64,000 nucleotides of DNA from Candidatus Thorarchaeota archaeon (GTDB lineage Archaea > Asgardarchaeota > Thorarchaeia > Thorarchaeales > Thorarchaeaceae), in contig PRDJ01000041.1 of the NCBI GenBank assembly GCA_003345555.1, positions 1 to 64,000 of the forward strand, written 5' to 3'. The notes below the pieces were generated by a model. That model ran no database searches, was not told the origin of the DNA, and saw only the letters and a program-made list of their open reading frames with translations. A program made the position numbers and the translations under genes. Positions 18,606 to 27,528 of this stretch are shown here, piece by piece (within the stretch, counting starts at the first letter, position 1; the number at the start of each line of letters is the position of its first letter).

Positions 18606-18839
18606 ATGAGAATCACAGGTACTCAATACACAGTAGAGAAGAAAGAATCAGGCATTGAACTCAAGAACCAAGGTAGGGTGGTCGAGACCTTTCAGTTCCA
18701 GGGTAAGACTCTCTCTGAGGTAGCTGACGCGGTGTGGGATACACTGAAGCGCAAGGGTGTGGTAGTACAAAGGGCTGCCTTGAAGGAGGATCTTGCTGCA
18801 TTGTTCCCAGGTTCCCGTCCTTCAGGACCTCTGAAGTAG
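18606..18839 (+). CDS. Small conserved-looking hypothetical protein
   Basis: A 77-aa protein not recognised as a named family. It has a beta-rich N-terminal half (ITGTQYTVEKKESGIELKNQ) followed by a helix (LSEVADAVWDTLKRKG). ATG 18606 is preferred over an upstream in-frame ATG at 18585 because the upstream residues (PIRWCA) look non-coding. It is convergent with GlyRS, with 46 nt between stops. No motif suggests function. Confidence 0.5.
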   Translation: MRITGTQYTVEKKESGIELKNQGRVVETFQFQGKTLSEVADAVWDTLKRKGVVVQRAALKEDLAALFPGSRPSGPLK

Positions 18840-18885
18840 ATTCCCGTAGACGACTGTGTGTTTTGTGCGAGGGGAGCCCCAATAT

Positions 18886-20409
18886 CTAGGTGCGTTGGCC
18901 TGTTGGCGGCGCACCGAGGACTTGGTTTCCCCGCACCAGGTCTTGAAGTGTCTTGAGCAGGTCAGTTCGTGAGACTCGGACTTGCTCCATAGAATCCCTG
19001 TCTCTAATCGTGACAGTATTGTCCTTGAGTGACTGATAGTCCACCGTCACACAGAACGGAGTACCTACTTCGTCTTGGCGCCTGTATCTTCGGCCTATGG
19101 AACCGGAGGAATCAAGGTAAGCCACTAGTCCGCTGTCGAGAAGCTCCTTGTGAATCTCAGCAGCTGGTCCTTCAAGTTCAGGCTTTCCCATTAGTGGGAA
19201 GACACCGACCTGAATCGGTGCTATGTGAGGCGGGAACTTCAACCAGACCCTTTCACTATCCTCGGCATAGGCGCGGTCTATGTGACAGAAAAGGGGTCTC
19301 TCAACGCCGAATGCAATCTCGAGTACATTGGGCACAACCGTTTCAGTGCCCGACTTCACGCTCAAACTTTCTTTCGAGAATTCTTGGTGTCGGCCCAGAT
19401 CATAACTGCCTCTGTCATGTATGCCGCAGCACTCAACCCAACCAAAGCTATTCGTATACACTTCTATGTCCCAAGCATCAGCTGCATAGTGTGCACGCTC
19501 TGCAGGCAGATGCTGACGCAGTCTCATTGATTCGAGCGAGAATCCCATGGTCCTGAAAATCCTGAACGCCAAATCAACGCACCATGCGTAGGCCTTCGTC
19601 TTGAAGTGCCCTTGCTCCAAGGCATCAGATATACTGAAGAGCTGGACCTGATTCGGCCCATCAATCTGAGCTTGGTAGGGCAATAGCGGCAGCTCATCAC
19701 CCTTGATGCTATCAAACTGGGACCAAGACTGTTCGTCTTCGGTAAGTATGAAGAGCTGGCCCTCGACTTGAGTGAACTCTCGAAGCCTGAGCATTCCTTG
19801 CCTGGGAGAAATCTCATTACGGTATGCCTTGCCAATCTGAAACACGCCTGCTGGCAGCTTGTCACGGAAGAATGTGAGAAGCCGCTTGAAGATCAGATAC
19901 GTGGTTGTGGCAGTTTCTGGACGCATGTACGCATCTTGATCGAGGCCAAGCCGGGTTTTCAGCATGAGATTGAATCGTTCGACAGGACCCAGCTCGCCCT
20001 TGCACGCCGGACATCGAACACCCAATTCCTTGATTTTCTTTGTAAGCTGGTCCAGAGAGAGTCCCCTGATCTTGGCATCCGGTGCCTGCTCTTCGATGAG
20101 ATTGTCCGCGCGGTATGCTTGGCCACATTTGGTACAACGAGTCACCGGGTCTACAAAGCCTTCGAGGTGACCTGATGCCTTCCAGACGATTTCGGGAGCT
20201 ACAGTGGGGCACTCAACTTCCCAATAGTTGACACGCACGAATGAATCACGGATGGCTGCCTCCAAGCGGTTCTTCATCAGCTTGCCCAAAGGACCAAGAT
20301 CGTAGAGACCGGAGCTGCCGCCGTATATCTCAGGCGACGGCCCCCAGAAAAAGCCTCTCTTCTTACAGAGCCCTACGACAATGTCACTGATGTCTCTCTT
20401 TGAAGTCAT
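18886..20409 (-). CDS. glyS: Glycyl-tRNA synthetase (class II, alpha2 type)
   Basis: A 507-aa enzyme charging tRNA-Gly. The N-terminus 'VVGLCKKRGFFWGPSPEIYGG' and 'GLYDLGPLG' are the family start, followed by class II motif 2 ('GKAYRNEISPRQGMLRLREF') and motif 3 ('EIAFGVERPLF'). A metal-binding insertion carries CTKCGQAY and CPACKG cysteine pairs. A C-terminal anticodon-binding domain follows from about residue 400. The frame runs 44 codons further upstream, but a TATA box at 20443-20449 lies inside that extension, so ATG 20409 with a very short leader is strongly favoured. Confidence 0.95.
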   Translation of the reverse strand: MTSKRDISDIVVGLCKKRGFFWGPSPEIYGGSSGLYDLGPLGKLMKNRLEAAIRDSFVRVNYWEVECPTVAPEIVWKASGHLEGFVDPVTRCTKCGQAYRADNLIEEQAPDAKIRGLSLDQLTKKIKELGVRCPACKGELGPVERFNLMLKTRLGLDQDAYMRPETATTTYLIFKRLLTFFRDKLPAGVFQIGKAYRNEISPRQGMLRLREFTQVEGQLFILTEDEQSWSQFDSIKGDELPLLPYQAQIDGPNQVQLFSISDALEQGHFKTKAYAWCVDLAFRIFRTMGFSLESMRLRQHLPAERAHYAADAWDIEVYTNSFGWVECCGIHDRGSYDLGRHQEFSKESLSVKSGTETVVPNVLEIAFGVERPLFCHIDRAYAEDSERVWLKFPPHIAPIQVGVFPLMGKPELEGPAAEIHKELLDSGLVAYLDSSGSIGRRYRRQDEVGTPFCVTVDYQSLKDNTVTIRDRDSMEQVRVSRTDLLKTLQDLVRGNQVLGAPPTGQRT

Positions 20410-20442
20410 ACTGAGTCCGAAGCGAAGGCAAAGATGCACTGT

Positions 20443-20449
20443 CTTAAAC
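20443..20449 (-). promoter_or_regulatory. TATA box for GlyRS gene
   Basis: Read on the minus strand the sequence is GGTTTAAGAC, with TTTAAG as box A. The expected start of transcription about 25 nt downstream is near 20418, only about 9 nt before the ATG at 20409, giving an almost leaderless mRNA. Confidence 0.55.
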
Positions 20450-20522
20450 CTATTCTCAAAGGCCCTTGGCATCACATGGGCTCCAGCATTCTTATTAGGG
20501 CTCCAAGGAGACCGGGTGAAAG

Positions 20523-21836
20523 GTGTCGTTCTTGGATTCAAGAATCTCTGGCTTCTACAAGCTCACAAGAGAAGAACGGGTCAAGAGACTATCAGAGATA
20601 GTGGGGATAAGCGATAGTGATTTTGCGGCTCTCGTAGATCCCGGGAAGGTCGAAATGGAGACGCTCGACCACATGATTGAGAATGTGGTCGGTGCAATGA
20701 CTCTGCCCGTTGGAATAGCGACAAACTTCTTGATAGATGGAAAAGACTACTTGATTCCGATGGCAATTGAAGAGCCATCCGTGGTCGCCGCGGCCAGCAA
20801 TGCCGCGCGCTTTGCTAGAGACCATGGCGGATTCACAGCGACAGATACTGGTCCCCTCATGATAGGACAGATCCAGGCGGTTGACATTGCCAAGCCGAAT
20901 GAAGCGAAGCGAGAGATACTGAAGGCTAAGGACAAGATCATAGAATTAGCCAATGCTCAAGATCCTGTCTTGGTGCGTTTTGGAGGCGGAGCCAAGGACC
21001 TTCGTGCGAGAGTCATAGAAACAAAGGTTGGGCCGATGGTCATCACAGAACTGATCGTTGACACTCGAGACGCCATGGGCGCAAATGCTGTCAATACGAT
21101 GGCAGAAGCTGTCGCCACCATGATAGAGAAACTGTCGGGCGGCAGGGTCTTATTGAGAATTCTGTCAAACCTAGCAGACCAGAGGCTTGTGCGGGCAAAG
21201 GCAACATTCGACAAGGTACTCCTCGGTGGCGACGAAGTGGTTGATGGCATAGTAGCTGCATGGGCATTTGCTGAGGCAGACCCGTACAGATGTGCGACCC
21301 ACAACAAAGGGATAATGAATGGGATTGACGCAGTCGTGATAGCAACTGGAAACGACTTTCGTGCAATCGAGGCGGGAGCACATAGCTATGCTGCCACGCA
21401 TGGATACACGTCCTTGACGAAGTACGAAAAGGACGCTGATGGCAACCTGGTTGGTTCGATAGAAATCCCGATGGCAGTAGGGCTTATTGGGGGCGCGACA
21501 AAGATTCACCCTGCAGCAAGAGCATGCGTGAAGATACTCGGAGTGAAGACCGCACAGGAACTAGGTCATGTTGTCGCAAGTGTTGGTCTCGCCCAGAACC
21601 TAGCAGCACTTCGAGCGTTGGTATCGGAAGGTATTCAGAAAGGGCACATGGCACTCCACGCCCGGAACATCGCAGCTACAGCTGGCGCAAAGGGAGACAT
21701 GATTGAAGTAATCGCGGACCAGCTCGTGAAAGAGAAAAACGTCAGAGCAGAGAGAGCAAAGGAGATCCTTGATGGGATGGTGGCAAGCGAAACCAAATCG
21801 CGTGCCGCCGGGGCAGGCAAGAAACCAACGAGATAA
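20523..21836 (+). CDS. hmgA: HMG-CoA reductase, class II (bacterial-type)
   Basis: A 437-aa enzyme making mevalonate from HMG-CoA, the committed step of isoprenoid lipid synthesis. Features are those of the Pseudomonas mevalonii-type class II enzyme: 'ENVVGAMTLPVGIATNF', EEPSVVAAAS (catalytic Glu83), DAMGANAVNTMAE, ATHNKGIMNGIDAV (Lys262), 'ATGNDFRAIEAGAH' (Asp278) and 'GHMALHARNI' (His379). Class I archaeal enzymes differ at all these blocks and in length. GTG at 20523 gives MSFLDSR, matching the class II start. It is divergent from GlyRS with a 113-bp spacer. Class II in archaea is generally ascribed to transfer from bacteria. The cofactor (NADH or NADPH) cannot be settled by eye. Confidence 0.93.
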   Translation: MSFLDSRISGFYKLTREERVKRLSEIVGISDSDFAALVDPGKVEMETLDHMIENVVGAMTLPVGIATNFLIDGKDYLIPMAIEEPSVVAAASNAARFARDHGGFTATDTGPLMIGQIQAVDIAKPNEAKREILKAKDKIIELANAQDPVLVRFGGGAKDLRARVIETKVGPMVITELIVDTRDAMGANAVNTMAEAVATMIEKLSGGRVLLRILSNLADQRLVRAKATFDKVLLGGDEVVDGIVAAWAFAEADPYRCATHNKGIMNGIDAVVIATGNDFRAIEAGAHSYAATHGYTSLTKYEKDADGNLVGSIEIPMAVGLIGGATKIHPAARACVKILGVKTAQELGHVVASVGLAQNLAALRALVSEGIQKGHMALHARNIAATAGAKGDMIEVIADQLVKEKNVRAERAKEILDGMVASETKSRAAGAGKKPTR

Positions 21837-22011
21837 TGCTAGGATAACATCTAGGCTGTCAGTGTGCTGACCCTAGATGTCGAATACACTAAAGCGGTTT
21901 TTCGACAGCCAATACGTCAGAGTAACATATTTGTGCTTCACGCGCCCTAATTGTTCTCTAGTTCAGCGTTTGAGTGCAGTCCATAGACGCGCCGTCCGGA
22001 GCTTGAAGAAT

Positions 22012-22761
22012 ATGGAAGACGAATGTGGCCAGTGGGAAAGGCTTGCAGGTGAGTTCGCTGAAGCCGAGAAGTACTTTCAGGCTGCGAACCAGTACAAGCA
22101 GGCTGCAAGCTGCTATCTCGACCATGTTGTGGAGATGACCCGGAAAGCAGCCGAGTACTTTCATCGGTATGCAGAAATGAGCTATGAGAAAGGCGACCAC
22201 AAGGCTGCTGCTATGGCCTACTTCGAGGCGGCCAGTCAGTATCGGCAGGTGGATGAGCAGGCCACTGCACTCACTCTCTTCGAGAACGCAGCAAGAGAAG
22301 CCCTCGAGGGAGGGCTGACCGAAATCGCAGCGCAGTCGTACCTTTGGGCTGCCCATGCATGTCACAAGCTAGGCAATGCGGACTACTTTCTTACTTGCGC
22401 CGAAGAGATGGCAAAGCTCTATGACAAGGCTGCGGAAGAAGCTCTCCAAGATGGAAAAGCAGAGAGAGCTCTCATAGATCTGTCTCTCGCGGCCATGGGG
22501 TTCGCAACGATTGAAAAGGCACCCGAGGCAAAAAAGAGGATAGACAGGGCAAAACGCATAGTGGACAAGACCGCTTGGGATTGGCTCAAGACGCTCCTGT
22601 CATTCAGCCAAGCTCTGACCGAGAACCGGTTTGATGACGCCCGCGACCTTCTGAAGATGTTTAAACAGGAGGAGACAATCATGGGAGTGATGGATGCCTG
22701 TCTAAGCATCCTTGAAGAAAGAGAGAAGAAGCGAAAGAAGGTTGGGTCAAAGAAACCCTAA
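22012..22761 (+). CDS. SNAP/TPR-like alpha-helical repeat protein
   Basis: About 249 aa, entirely helical, built of 35-40-residue units of the type 'A.KYFQAANQYKQAASCY', 'AAMAYFEAASQYRQVDEQA' and 'AAQSYLWAAHACHKLGNAD'. This pattern resembles tetratricopeptide repeats and alpha-SNAP. No catalytic or membrane segment is seen. The frame extends to an ATG at 21877, but that stretch reads as non-coding and holds an AT-rich promoter-like run, so ATG 22012 is preferred. It is convergent with another SNAP/TPR-like gene, the two stops overlapping by 4 nt. It may act as an adaptor. A true SNAP function would need an NSF-like partner, which is not in the window. Confidence 0.65.
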   Translation: MEDECGQWERLAGEFAEAEKYFQAANQYKQAASCYLDHVVEMTRKAAEYFHRYAEMSYEKGDHKAAAMAYFEAASQYRQVDEQATALTLFENAAREALEGGLTEIAAQSYLWAAHACHKLGNADYFLTCAEEMAKLYDKAAEEALQDGKAERALIDLSLAAMGFATIEKAPEAKKRIDRAKRIVDKTAWDWLKTLLSFSQALTENRFDDARDLLKMFKQEETIMGVMDACLSILEEREKKRKKVGSKKP

Positions 22762-24008
22762 GCTACTCTGACAAGAGCTGTCTTGGCCGTCTCCTTTTCT
22801 TGAGTAGGTTCCTTTGTCTTGATTGTGACAAGACCATCCCCACGACCCACTGCTTTCACATAGAGCAGGAATCTCATCTCCTCGCCCGTAGCAAGGAACT
22901 GGATTGACTTCTGGTCATTCCCCAGTGAGAGCTGAAGTCCAGCTGATAGCTCAGTGGTGACTGTGATATTGCTTGCCGCACCATGTCCGCTGTTCTTCAA
23001 CACAACGTCGATCACAACTTCATCACCGACTGAACAAGACAGCTGCTGCGGGTTCAGAGACAATTCGAGCAGAGGCGGTGCAGGAGAAACCCCGAATCTT
23101 ATTGTATTGCTCTGCCTGTTCACGAGGACTTTATCGCCTTCCAGTCTCATCTTGATTGGCCCTACTACTCCACCGCCATCCAGAATCGGGGTCACTTCCA
23201 TGAGCCACGAATCTTCCGTAGCGACGTTGCCAGCGATTTTCGGCATTTTCGACATGACAAGGTTCGACGATAAGGAAACACGGTAGTCAACGACGCGGAC
23301 TGAAGCAGGACATCTGTACTTGACTTCAAACTCGATTGGCGTCTTCACAAGAACAGTATCTTCCTTTCGGCCGGCCCATTCTACGACGACGTTTGTATCA
23401 AGCGCCAATTTCAATGATGAAACTATGAAATCGAGTAAGGTCGACTCTGAAGGCTTACCCTTGAATTGATCAACAGCCTTCTGAAGCTCCTTCCGCGTTA
23501 CGCCCTCGCCCTCGCAGAGTATTGCTACAGCAATGGCGGCCAGATTGAGAGCAGGGTTTCTTTCCTCTGAAGACCCCGTTAATCGCCCCTCTGCTTTTCG
23601 GAGGAGATTCACGGCAGTCTCGAAGCTTCGGGCGGCAAGGTAGCAGAGGACGGCCGTCGATAGGGCTCGAGCAGACTCACCACCCTTTCTGTCGTGATGG
23701 TAATGGTCAGATGCTTCAGAGTACATACTGCCGGCTTCTTGGAATCGACCGTCGGCCACCAAAGCTTCGGCTGCAGTGGTCTTGATGTCACCTGCACGGA
23801 CATGGTCCTCCGATTGCAGGGCACAGTTTGCCGACTCTCGGAAGTATTTCACAGCAAAGTCGATTTCCTCTGCTTCCAGAAACAGTCTTGCAGCATGCTC
23901 GTATTCCTGACTCGCATAGTCAGGATAGTTGCTCTGAAGCTCATTCAACGCCTTCTCAATATACTTCTTCGCTTTGGAAACGGGATCTCGCTTAAGGAAT
24001 CCAACCAT
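22758..24008 (-). CDS. TPR/SNAP-like solenoid with C-terminal Ig-like beta-sandwich domains
   Basis: About 416 aa. Residues about 10-190 are helical repeats of SNAP/TPR style ('DYASQEYEHAARLFLEAEEIDFAVKYFRESANCAL'-like periodicity). From about 205 the sequence turns beta-rich with two probable Ig-like or CARDB-like domains: 'VLVKTPIEFEVKYRCPA' and 'LLELSLNPQQLSCSVGDEV', the latter followed by 'LKNSGHGAASNITVT'. No signal peptide or membrane anchor is present, so this is probably intracellular. The layout alpha-solenoid plus beta-sandwich recalls eukaryotic trafficking adaptors, but that is only an architectural similarity. ATG 24008 follows GGTGAC; a GTG at 24020 is an alternative. Confidence 0.6.
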   Translation of the reverse strand: MVGFLKRDPVSKAKKYIEKALNELQSNYPDYASQEYEHAARLFLEAEEIDFAVKYFRESANCALQSEDHVRAGDIKTTAAEALVADGRFQEAGSMYSEASDHYHHDRKGGESARALSTAVLCYLAARSFETAVNLLRKAEGRLTGSSEERNPALNLAAIAVAILCEGEGVTRKELQKAVDQFKGKPSESTLLDFIVSSLKLALDTNVVVEWAGRKEDTVLVKTPIEFEVKYRCPASVRVVDYRVSLSSNLVMSKMPKIAGNVATEDSWLMEVTPILDGGGVVGPIKMRLEGDKVLVNRQSNTIRFGVSPAPPLLELSLNPQQLSCSVGDEVVIDVVLKNSGHGAASNITVTTELSAGLQLSLGNDQKSIQFLATGEEMRFLLYVKAVGRGDGLVTIKTKEPTQEKETAKTALVRVA

Positions 24009-24078
24009 CTGCGGTGTCACCAGTCAATGAGGGTCGAGTTTAAGGTGGGTTTTGTGTGTTTCGGCTGATGATGATAGC

Positions 24079-25290
24079 ATGGAAAGTGATATCCTCCCGT
24101 ATTGGACTGACCCGTTGATTCCGGAATTCAGGGTCACTGTATTGGATTGTCAGCCTGTGGGCAAGGCTTTCGAAGTCAGAATCCGAGAGAACGTCATTAG
24201 GCCCGAAGGCGGCGGCCAAGCAGGAGACAGAGGCGAACTGAGAATCGGAAAGAAGAGTGTTCCGTTCACTGACACCGTTATGAGGGAACAAGGTATCGCT
24301 GTCGTCACCCAAGAACCTGTCTCGGGGCGGACAGAAGCTGCACTAGTAGTGAACATGGATTGGAGAAGGGCAATGATGCGGAACCACAGTGCCGAACACT
24401 TGTTTGTCGGCACCCTCAGGAAGCACAAGCCCCAATTGCAGCCGGGATATATCTGGATTGATGGCAAACATGGAATCGTCGAGTTGACGGGAGCCTCCGT
24501 AGCAGTAGAGGATATTCTGAGAGCCGAATCTGAGGTTCAACACCTAGTGGCGCTCGATATCCCTGTTACTACCGAGATTGTCGATTCTTCACGACTTGAT
24601 GCAAGCGTGAGAGTCCGCGAAGGAGTGACCTCCAAGCACGACAGATTGCGGATAGTGAAAATAGGGGAGTCTGACAGTTCGGCCTGTTCAGGTACTCATG
24701 TGCTGAAATCCGGAGACATAGGGCTGTTCAAAGTGGTCGACTACAAGCTTACGGATTCCAGCGTCCGGCTTGAGTTCGTGGCCGGTGAACCGGCATCGGA
24801 GCTTGTCTCCAGTGTGTTTAATGCTGCGCTTACAAGGAAGTACGAATATCCTTACGAATTCGACCAGCTCGGGGCAGTACTAGACAAGAGCAAGACTGCA
24901 TGGAATGAGCGGAATGAGCTCCTTGATACTGTCGAGCGTTTAGTTGTCGAGCGGCCTGTCGTAGAGGTGGCAGGTAAGATTGCATTTGTTCACGAGTATC
25001 TGCCCGCTTTTGACACGAACAGAATGAAACGACTTGTCAAGAAGATGCACATGACGGGTGCTTCAATAGTCCTCTTGATGTCCCCCGGAGAGAAGTCTAA
25101 CTTCATAGTTGTGACTAACGACATCAATGATTCAGCGGAGAGCATCGTGGGCGATTTGATAAGACAGATGGGAGGAAAGGGAGGAGGGAGCAACGACGTG
25201 TACACGGGAGGGTTCCTGGGTGTACGCAACCCCTTGGAGTTGTATGATCGTCTCGTCATCGGACTGAAGCAGCGTCTGGGGACACTCTGA
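24079..25290 (+). CDS. alaX: Alanyl-tRNA editing protein AlaX (long form, with DHHA1-like C-terminus)
   Basis: About 403 aa. The editing domain has 'VIRPEGGGQAGDRG' and the zinc ligands HSAEH (His103, His107) and CSGTH (Cys203, His207). Free-standing AlaX proteins hydrolyse Ser-tRNA(Ala) or Gly-tRNA(Ala). The C-terminal part ends in 'IRQMGGKGGGSNDVYTGG', typical of a DHHA1 domain, so this is the AlaX-L type. There is no aminoacylation domain. ATG 24079 is chosen over a TTG at 24052 because homology starts there. The next gene is convergent, with 2 nt between stops. Confidence 0.9.
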   Translation: MESDILPYWTDPLIPEFRVTVLDCQPVGKAFEVRIRENVIRPEGGGQAGDRGELRIGKKSVPFTDTVMREQGIAVVTQEPVSGRTEAALVVNMDWRRAMMRNHSAEHLFVGTLRKHKPQLQPGYIWIDGKHGIVELTGASVAVEDILRAESEVQHLVALDIPVTTEIVDSSRLDASVRVREGVTSKHDRLRIVKIGESDSSACSGTHVLKSGDIGLFKVVDYKLTDSSVRLEFVAGEPASELVSSVFNAALTRKYEYPYEFDQLGAVLDKSKTAWNERNELLDTVERLVVERPVVEVAGKIAFVHEYLPAFDTNRMKRLVKKMHMTGASIVLLMSPGEKSNFIVVTNDINDSAESIVGDLIRQMGGKGGGSNDVYTGGFLGVRNPLELYDRLVIGLKQRLGTL

Positions 25291-25292
25291 GT

Positions 25293-25742
25293 CTATTTCA
25301 GTCCATGCTTCCTTGCTACCTCACTCCAGAACTTCTTGACCGCCCATGGCACTGCCAAGAACTCTTCGCGGAACTCATCGAAATTGAGTCCCTGAGCCAT
25401 CATCTCTTGCGAGGTGCCTATCATGCCCCGGGACTCATCAAAATCAAAACAGACCTCAGCATATTTCCTGTTGCATCCTAGCAGGTCAAGGAGGACGTCG
25501 GCTTTCTTGTCCGGAGGTATGTTAGCCAAGGGATAGACATCACAATACACTTCGACCCATTTCTCTCTTGGGCGAATCCATATGGTATATCGGAAATAGC
25601 CTTCTTCAGCTGTTCGTCCGGGAGCAGCAGGCCTGTCATCCTTTCTTTCACTGAATAGAAGCTCAAAGATGCCGTCCTTGTATGTATACTTCATTTTCAA
25701 GAAATCTAGATACTCCGATATCTGAGCCTTCAGGTCTGTCAA
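25293..25742 (-). CDS. YbjN/type III chaperone-fold-like protein (paralog of 10871-11272)
   Basis: About 149 aa from a TTG preceded by AGGGAG at a good distance. Residues about 10-80 form a helix plus antiparallel strands (YFRYTIWIRPREKWVEVYCDVYP-like). A conserved centre follows: IPPDKKADVLLDLLGCNRK, then AEVCFDFDESRGMIGTSQEM and a final helix. It shares this core with the 133-aa protein at 10871. The frame also opens at a GTG (25778), but that lacks a good ribosome site. No enzymatic motifs; function unknown. Confidence 0.6.
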   Translation of the reverse strand: MTDLKAQISEYLDFLKMKYTYKDGIFELLFSERKDDRPAAPGRTAEEGYFRYTIWIRPREKWVEVYCDVYPLANIPPDKKADVLLDLLGCNRKYAEVCFDFDESRGMIGTSQEMMAQGLNFDEFREEFLAVPWAVKKFWSEVARKHGLK

Positions 25743-25863
25743 GTGTCTCTCCCTACGCCGCAAAGAGACGTGACCCACATAAGCTTATTCTTTAATCGAC
25801 GGCCTCAGAACGTCAGTGACTTATTCACTATCCGAATCACCTCAGCTTAAATCTGAGAAGTTC

Positions 25864-27456
25864 TCAACTGAAGCTTGTCTTGCTCCAGTTCACCCGAAAC
25901 ACAGACATTGTGTCTCGTCCGCTTATGAAATTGTCCTCCAAATGAACCGTATAGATTTTGTCGTACGCGCCGGGTAGCCAGTACCAGTAGAAGAATATCT
26001 CATCGAAGAACACAAAGTAGTCGCATCCGTGGTTTTTGAGGTAGCTCAAAGTCTCTATAACGGTCATGTTGCCGTGAACGATGGCAGGAGTCACGAGACC
26101 AGCCAAGTCTATCACAGAACGTCCGGAGAAGAAACGCAGCGCTCCAGCATCGTGAATTGCGAAGACTGCATCTTCCGGTGTATTGTCTCTCAGCCAGATG
26201 CCAATCTGGACTTGCTGCTCGTTTATGTTCTTTACAGCGTTGCCAAATAGCTGTGCTTGAATGAAATACTCGGGGAGGAGCGGTACTAGTACGAGGTCTA
26301 TGACAATGAACACGGCAGCAACCTGTACAAGTGCTTCTGTTCCTGGCCGAATTCTCGCAGTAAACAATCTTTGAAACAAACAAGCAAATCCAGCAACCGC
26401 AGTAATGACGAGCAGGTCGAAGACTGGCACAAGATACCTTGCGTTATTGATGAGTGCCCCATATGGATTAGAAAATCTGTAGAGCAGTAGCAGAGAGAGA
26501 CCCAGCAACCATGTATAGGGCTTTCCCTTGATAGCCAGATAGATGCCTGAAACTACCCCGATAGTGATGAAGGGGAACTCAAGCAACCAAACGGACCACC
26601 AGAAATCCCAAGCCTCGATTTCCGAAACGTTTGGCACGTGAACCTTTGCATAGAAGGTATCGGGCAGGGGATATCCCGTTGTACTGAGGCAGTACATGAC
26701 CCAAGGAACCACAACAAGCAAAGCCAATGCCCCAGCCAAGAGGAACGAAGCTACACGGCGGAGTGTAAGTTGTCTTCTGATTGTGACAATCAGGAATCTC
26801 ATCGGAAAGCAAACCAAACACACCAAGATACCCTCGGGCCTTGAAAGATAAGCAAGTCCTGCAACAACTCCTAACAGAGGATCGTACTTCACCTCGGTCT
26901 TGTCAAGGAGGTAAATGGAGAGCATTAGCATGAAGACGAAGAGGGGTGTTTCCATGCCAGAGAGCATCAGCCAAGTGTTTCTCGGAAACAGAACAAAGGC
27001 AGCCATGGCGAGAAATCCCCAAACAGTATGTCCTGTATAGCTTCTCACGACAAGTCCGACCAGAAAAGTGCATAGACAGTAGAGAACTGTCGCGATCACG
27101 TAAGTTCCCAATACCAGCCTTTCAGGATCGTTGGTGAAGAGAAGAAGAGAACTAAGCAAGATGGACCACAGAGGACTTGTCGAACCGGTCGACGGAACGC
27201 CTGGTGAATACTCCCAAGGGTGACCTTCATAGATTGTCCGGGCGAATTGGAGGTGAATCCAGGAGTCATCAAGTGCGAACCCTGGCTGGGTCCACATGAG
27301 CAGCGTGACGAAGTAATGAATGCACGATGTGACAGTCATCAAGATCGAAAAAAGGAGAATCTCCACTCCCGCTTTGTGTCCCGGAAGCCAATCTGAGATG
27401 CGGTCACTGATACGCCGCTTCGTCGGACCAGCAGCTTGCAATCCTTGGCCCGCCAA
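25864..27456 (-). CDS. GT39-like polytopic membrane glycosyltransferase
   Basis: A 530-aa protein with about 11-12 membrane helices. The first extracytoplasmic loop carries an acidic pair (Asp63-Asp64 in FALDDSWIHLQFA), followed by 'SPGVPSTGSTSPLW'. This is the arrangement of dolichyl-phosphate-sugar-dependent GT-C enzymes (PMT/ArnT/GT39 clan). The soluble C-terminus of about 130 residues ('IGIWLRDNTPEDAVFAIHDAG', 'VIDLAGLVTP') is also typical of archaeal family members. It would transfer a lipid-linked sugar to a protein or lipid outside the membrane. The sugar is unknown. TTG at 27456 is the first start in frame. Confidence 0.75.
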   Translation of the reverse strand: MAGQGLQAAGPTKRRISDRISDWLPGHKAGVEILLFSILMTVTSCIHYFVTLLMWTQPGFALDDSWIHLQFARTIYEGHPWEYSPGVPSTGSTSPLWSILLSSLLLFTNDPERLVLGTYVIATVLYCLCTFLVGLVVRSYTGHTVWGFLAMAAFVLFPRNTWLMLSGMETPLFVFMLMLSIYLLDKTEVKYDPLLGVVAGLAYLSRPEGILVCLVCFPMRFLIVTIRRQLTLRRVASFLLAGALALLVVVPWVMYCLSTTGYPLPDTFYAKVHVPNVSEIEAWDFWWSVWLLEFPFITIGVVSGIYLAIKGKPYTWLLGLSLLLLYRFSNPYGALINNARYLVPVFDLLVITAVAGFACLFQRLFTARIRPGTEALVQVAAVFIVIDLVLVPLLPEYFIQAQLFGNAVKNINEQQVQIGIWLRDNTPEDAVFAIHDAGALRFFSGRSVIDLAGLVTPAIVHGNMTVIETLSYLKNHGCDYFVFFDEIFFYWYWLPGAYDKIYTVHLEDNFISGRDTMSVFRVNWSKTSFS

Positions 27457-27528
27457 AGCTGACTCTCCCGAGTCAAACTCTCCACCCTAAGGACAACATA
27501 AACCTTGGGAACACGGCTGCCCACGGCC

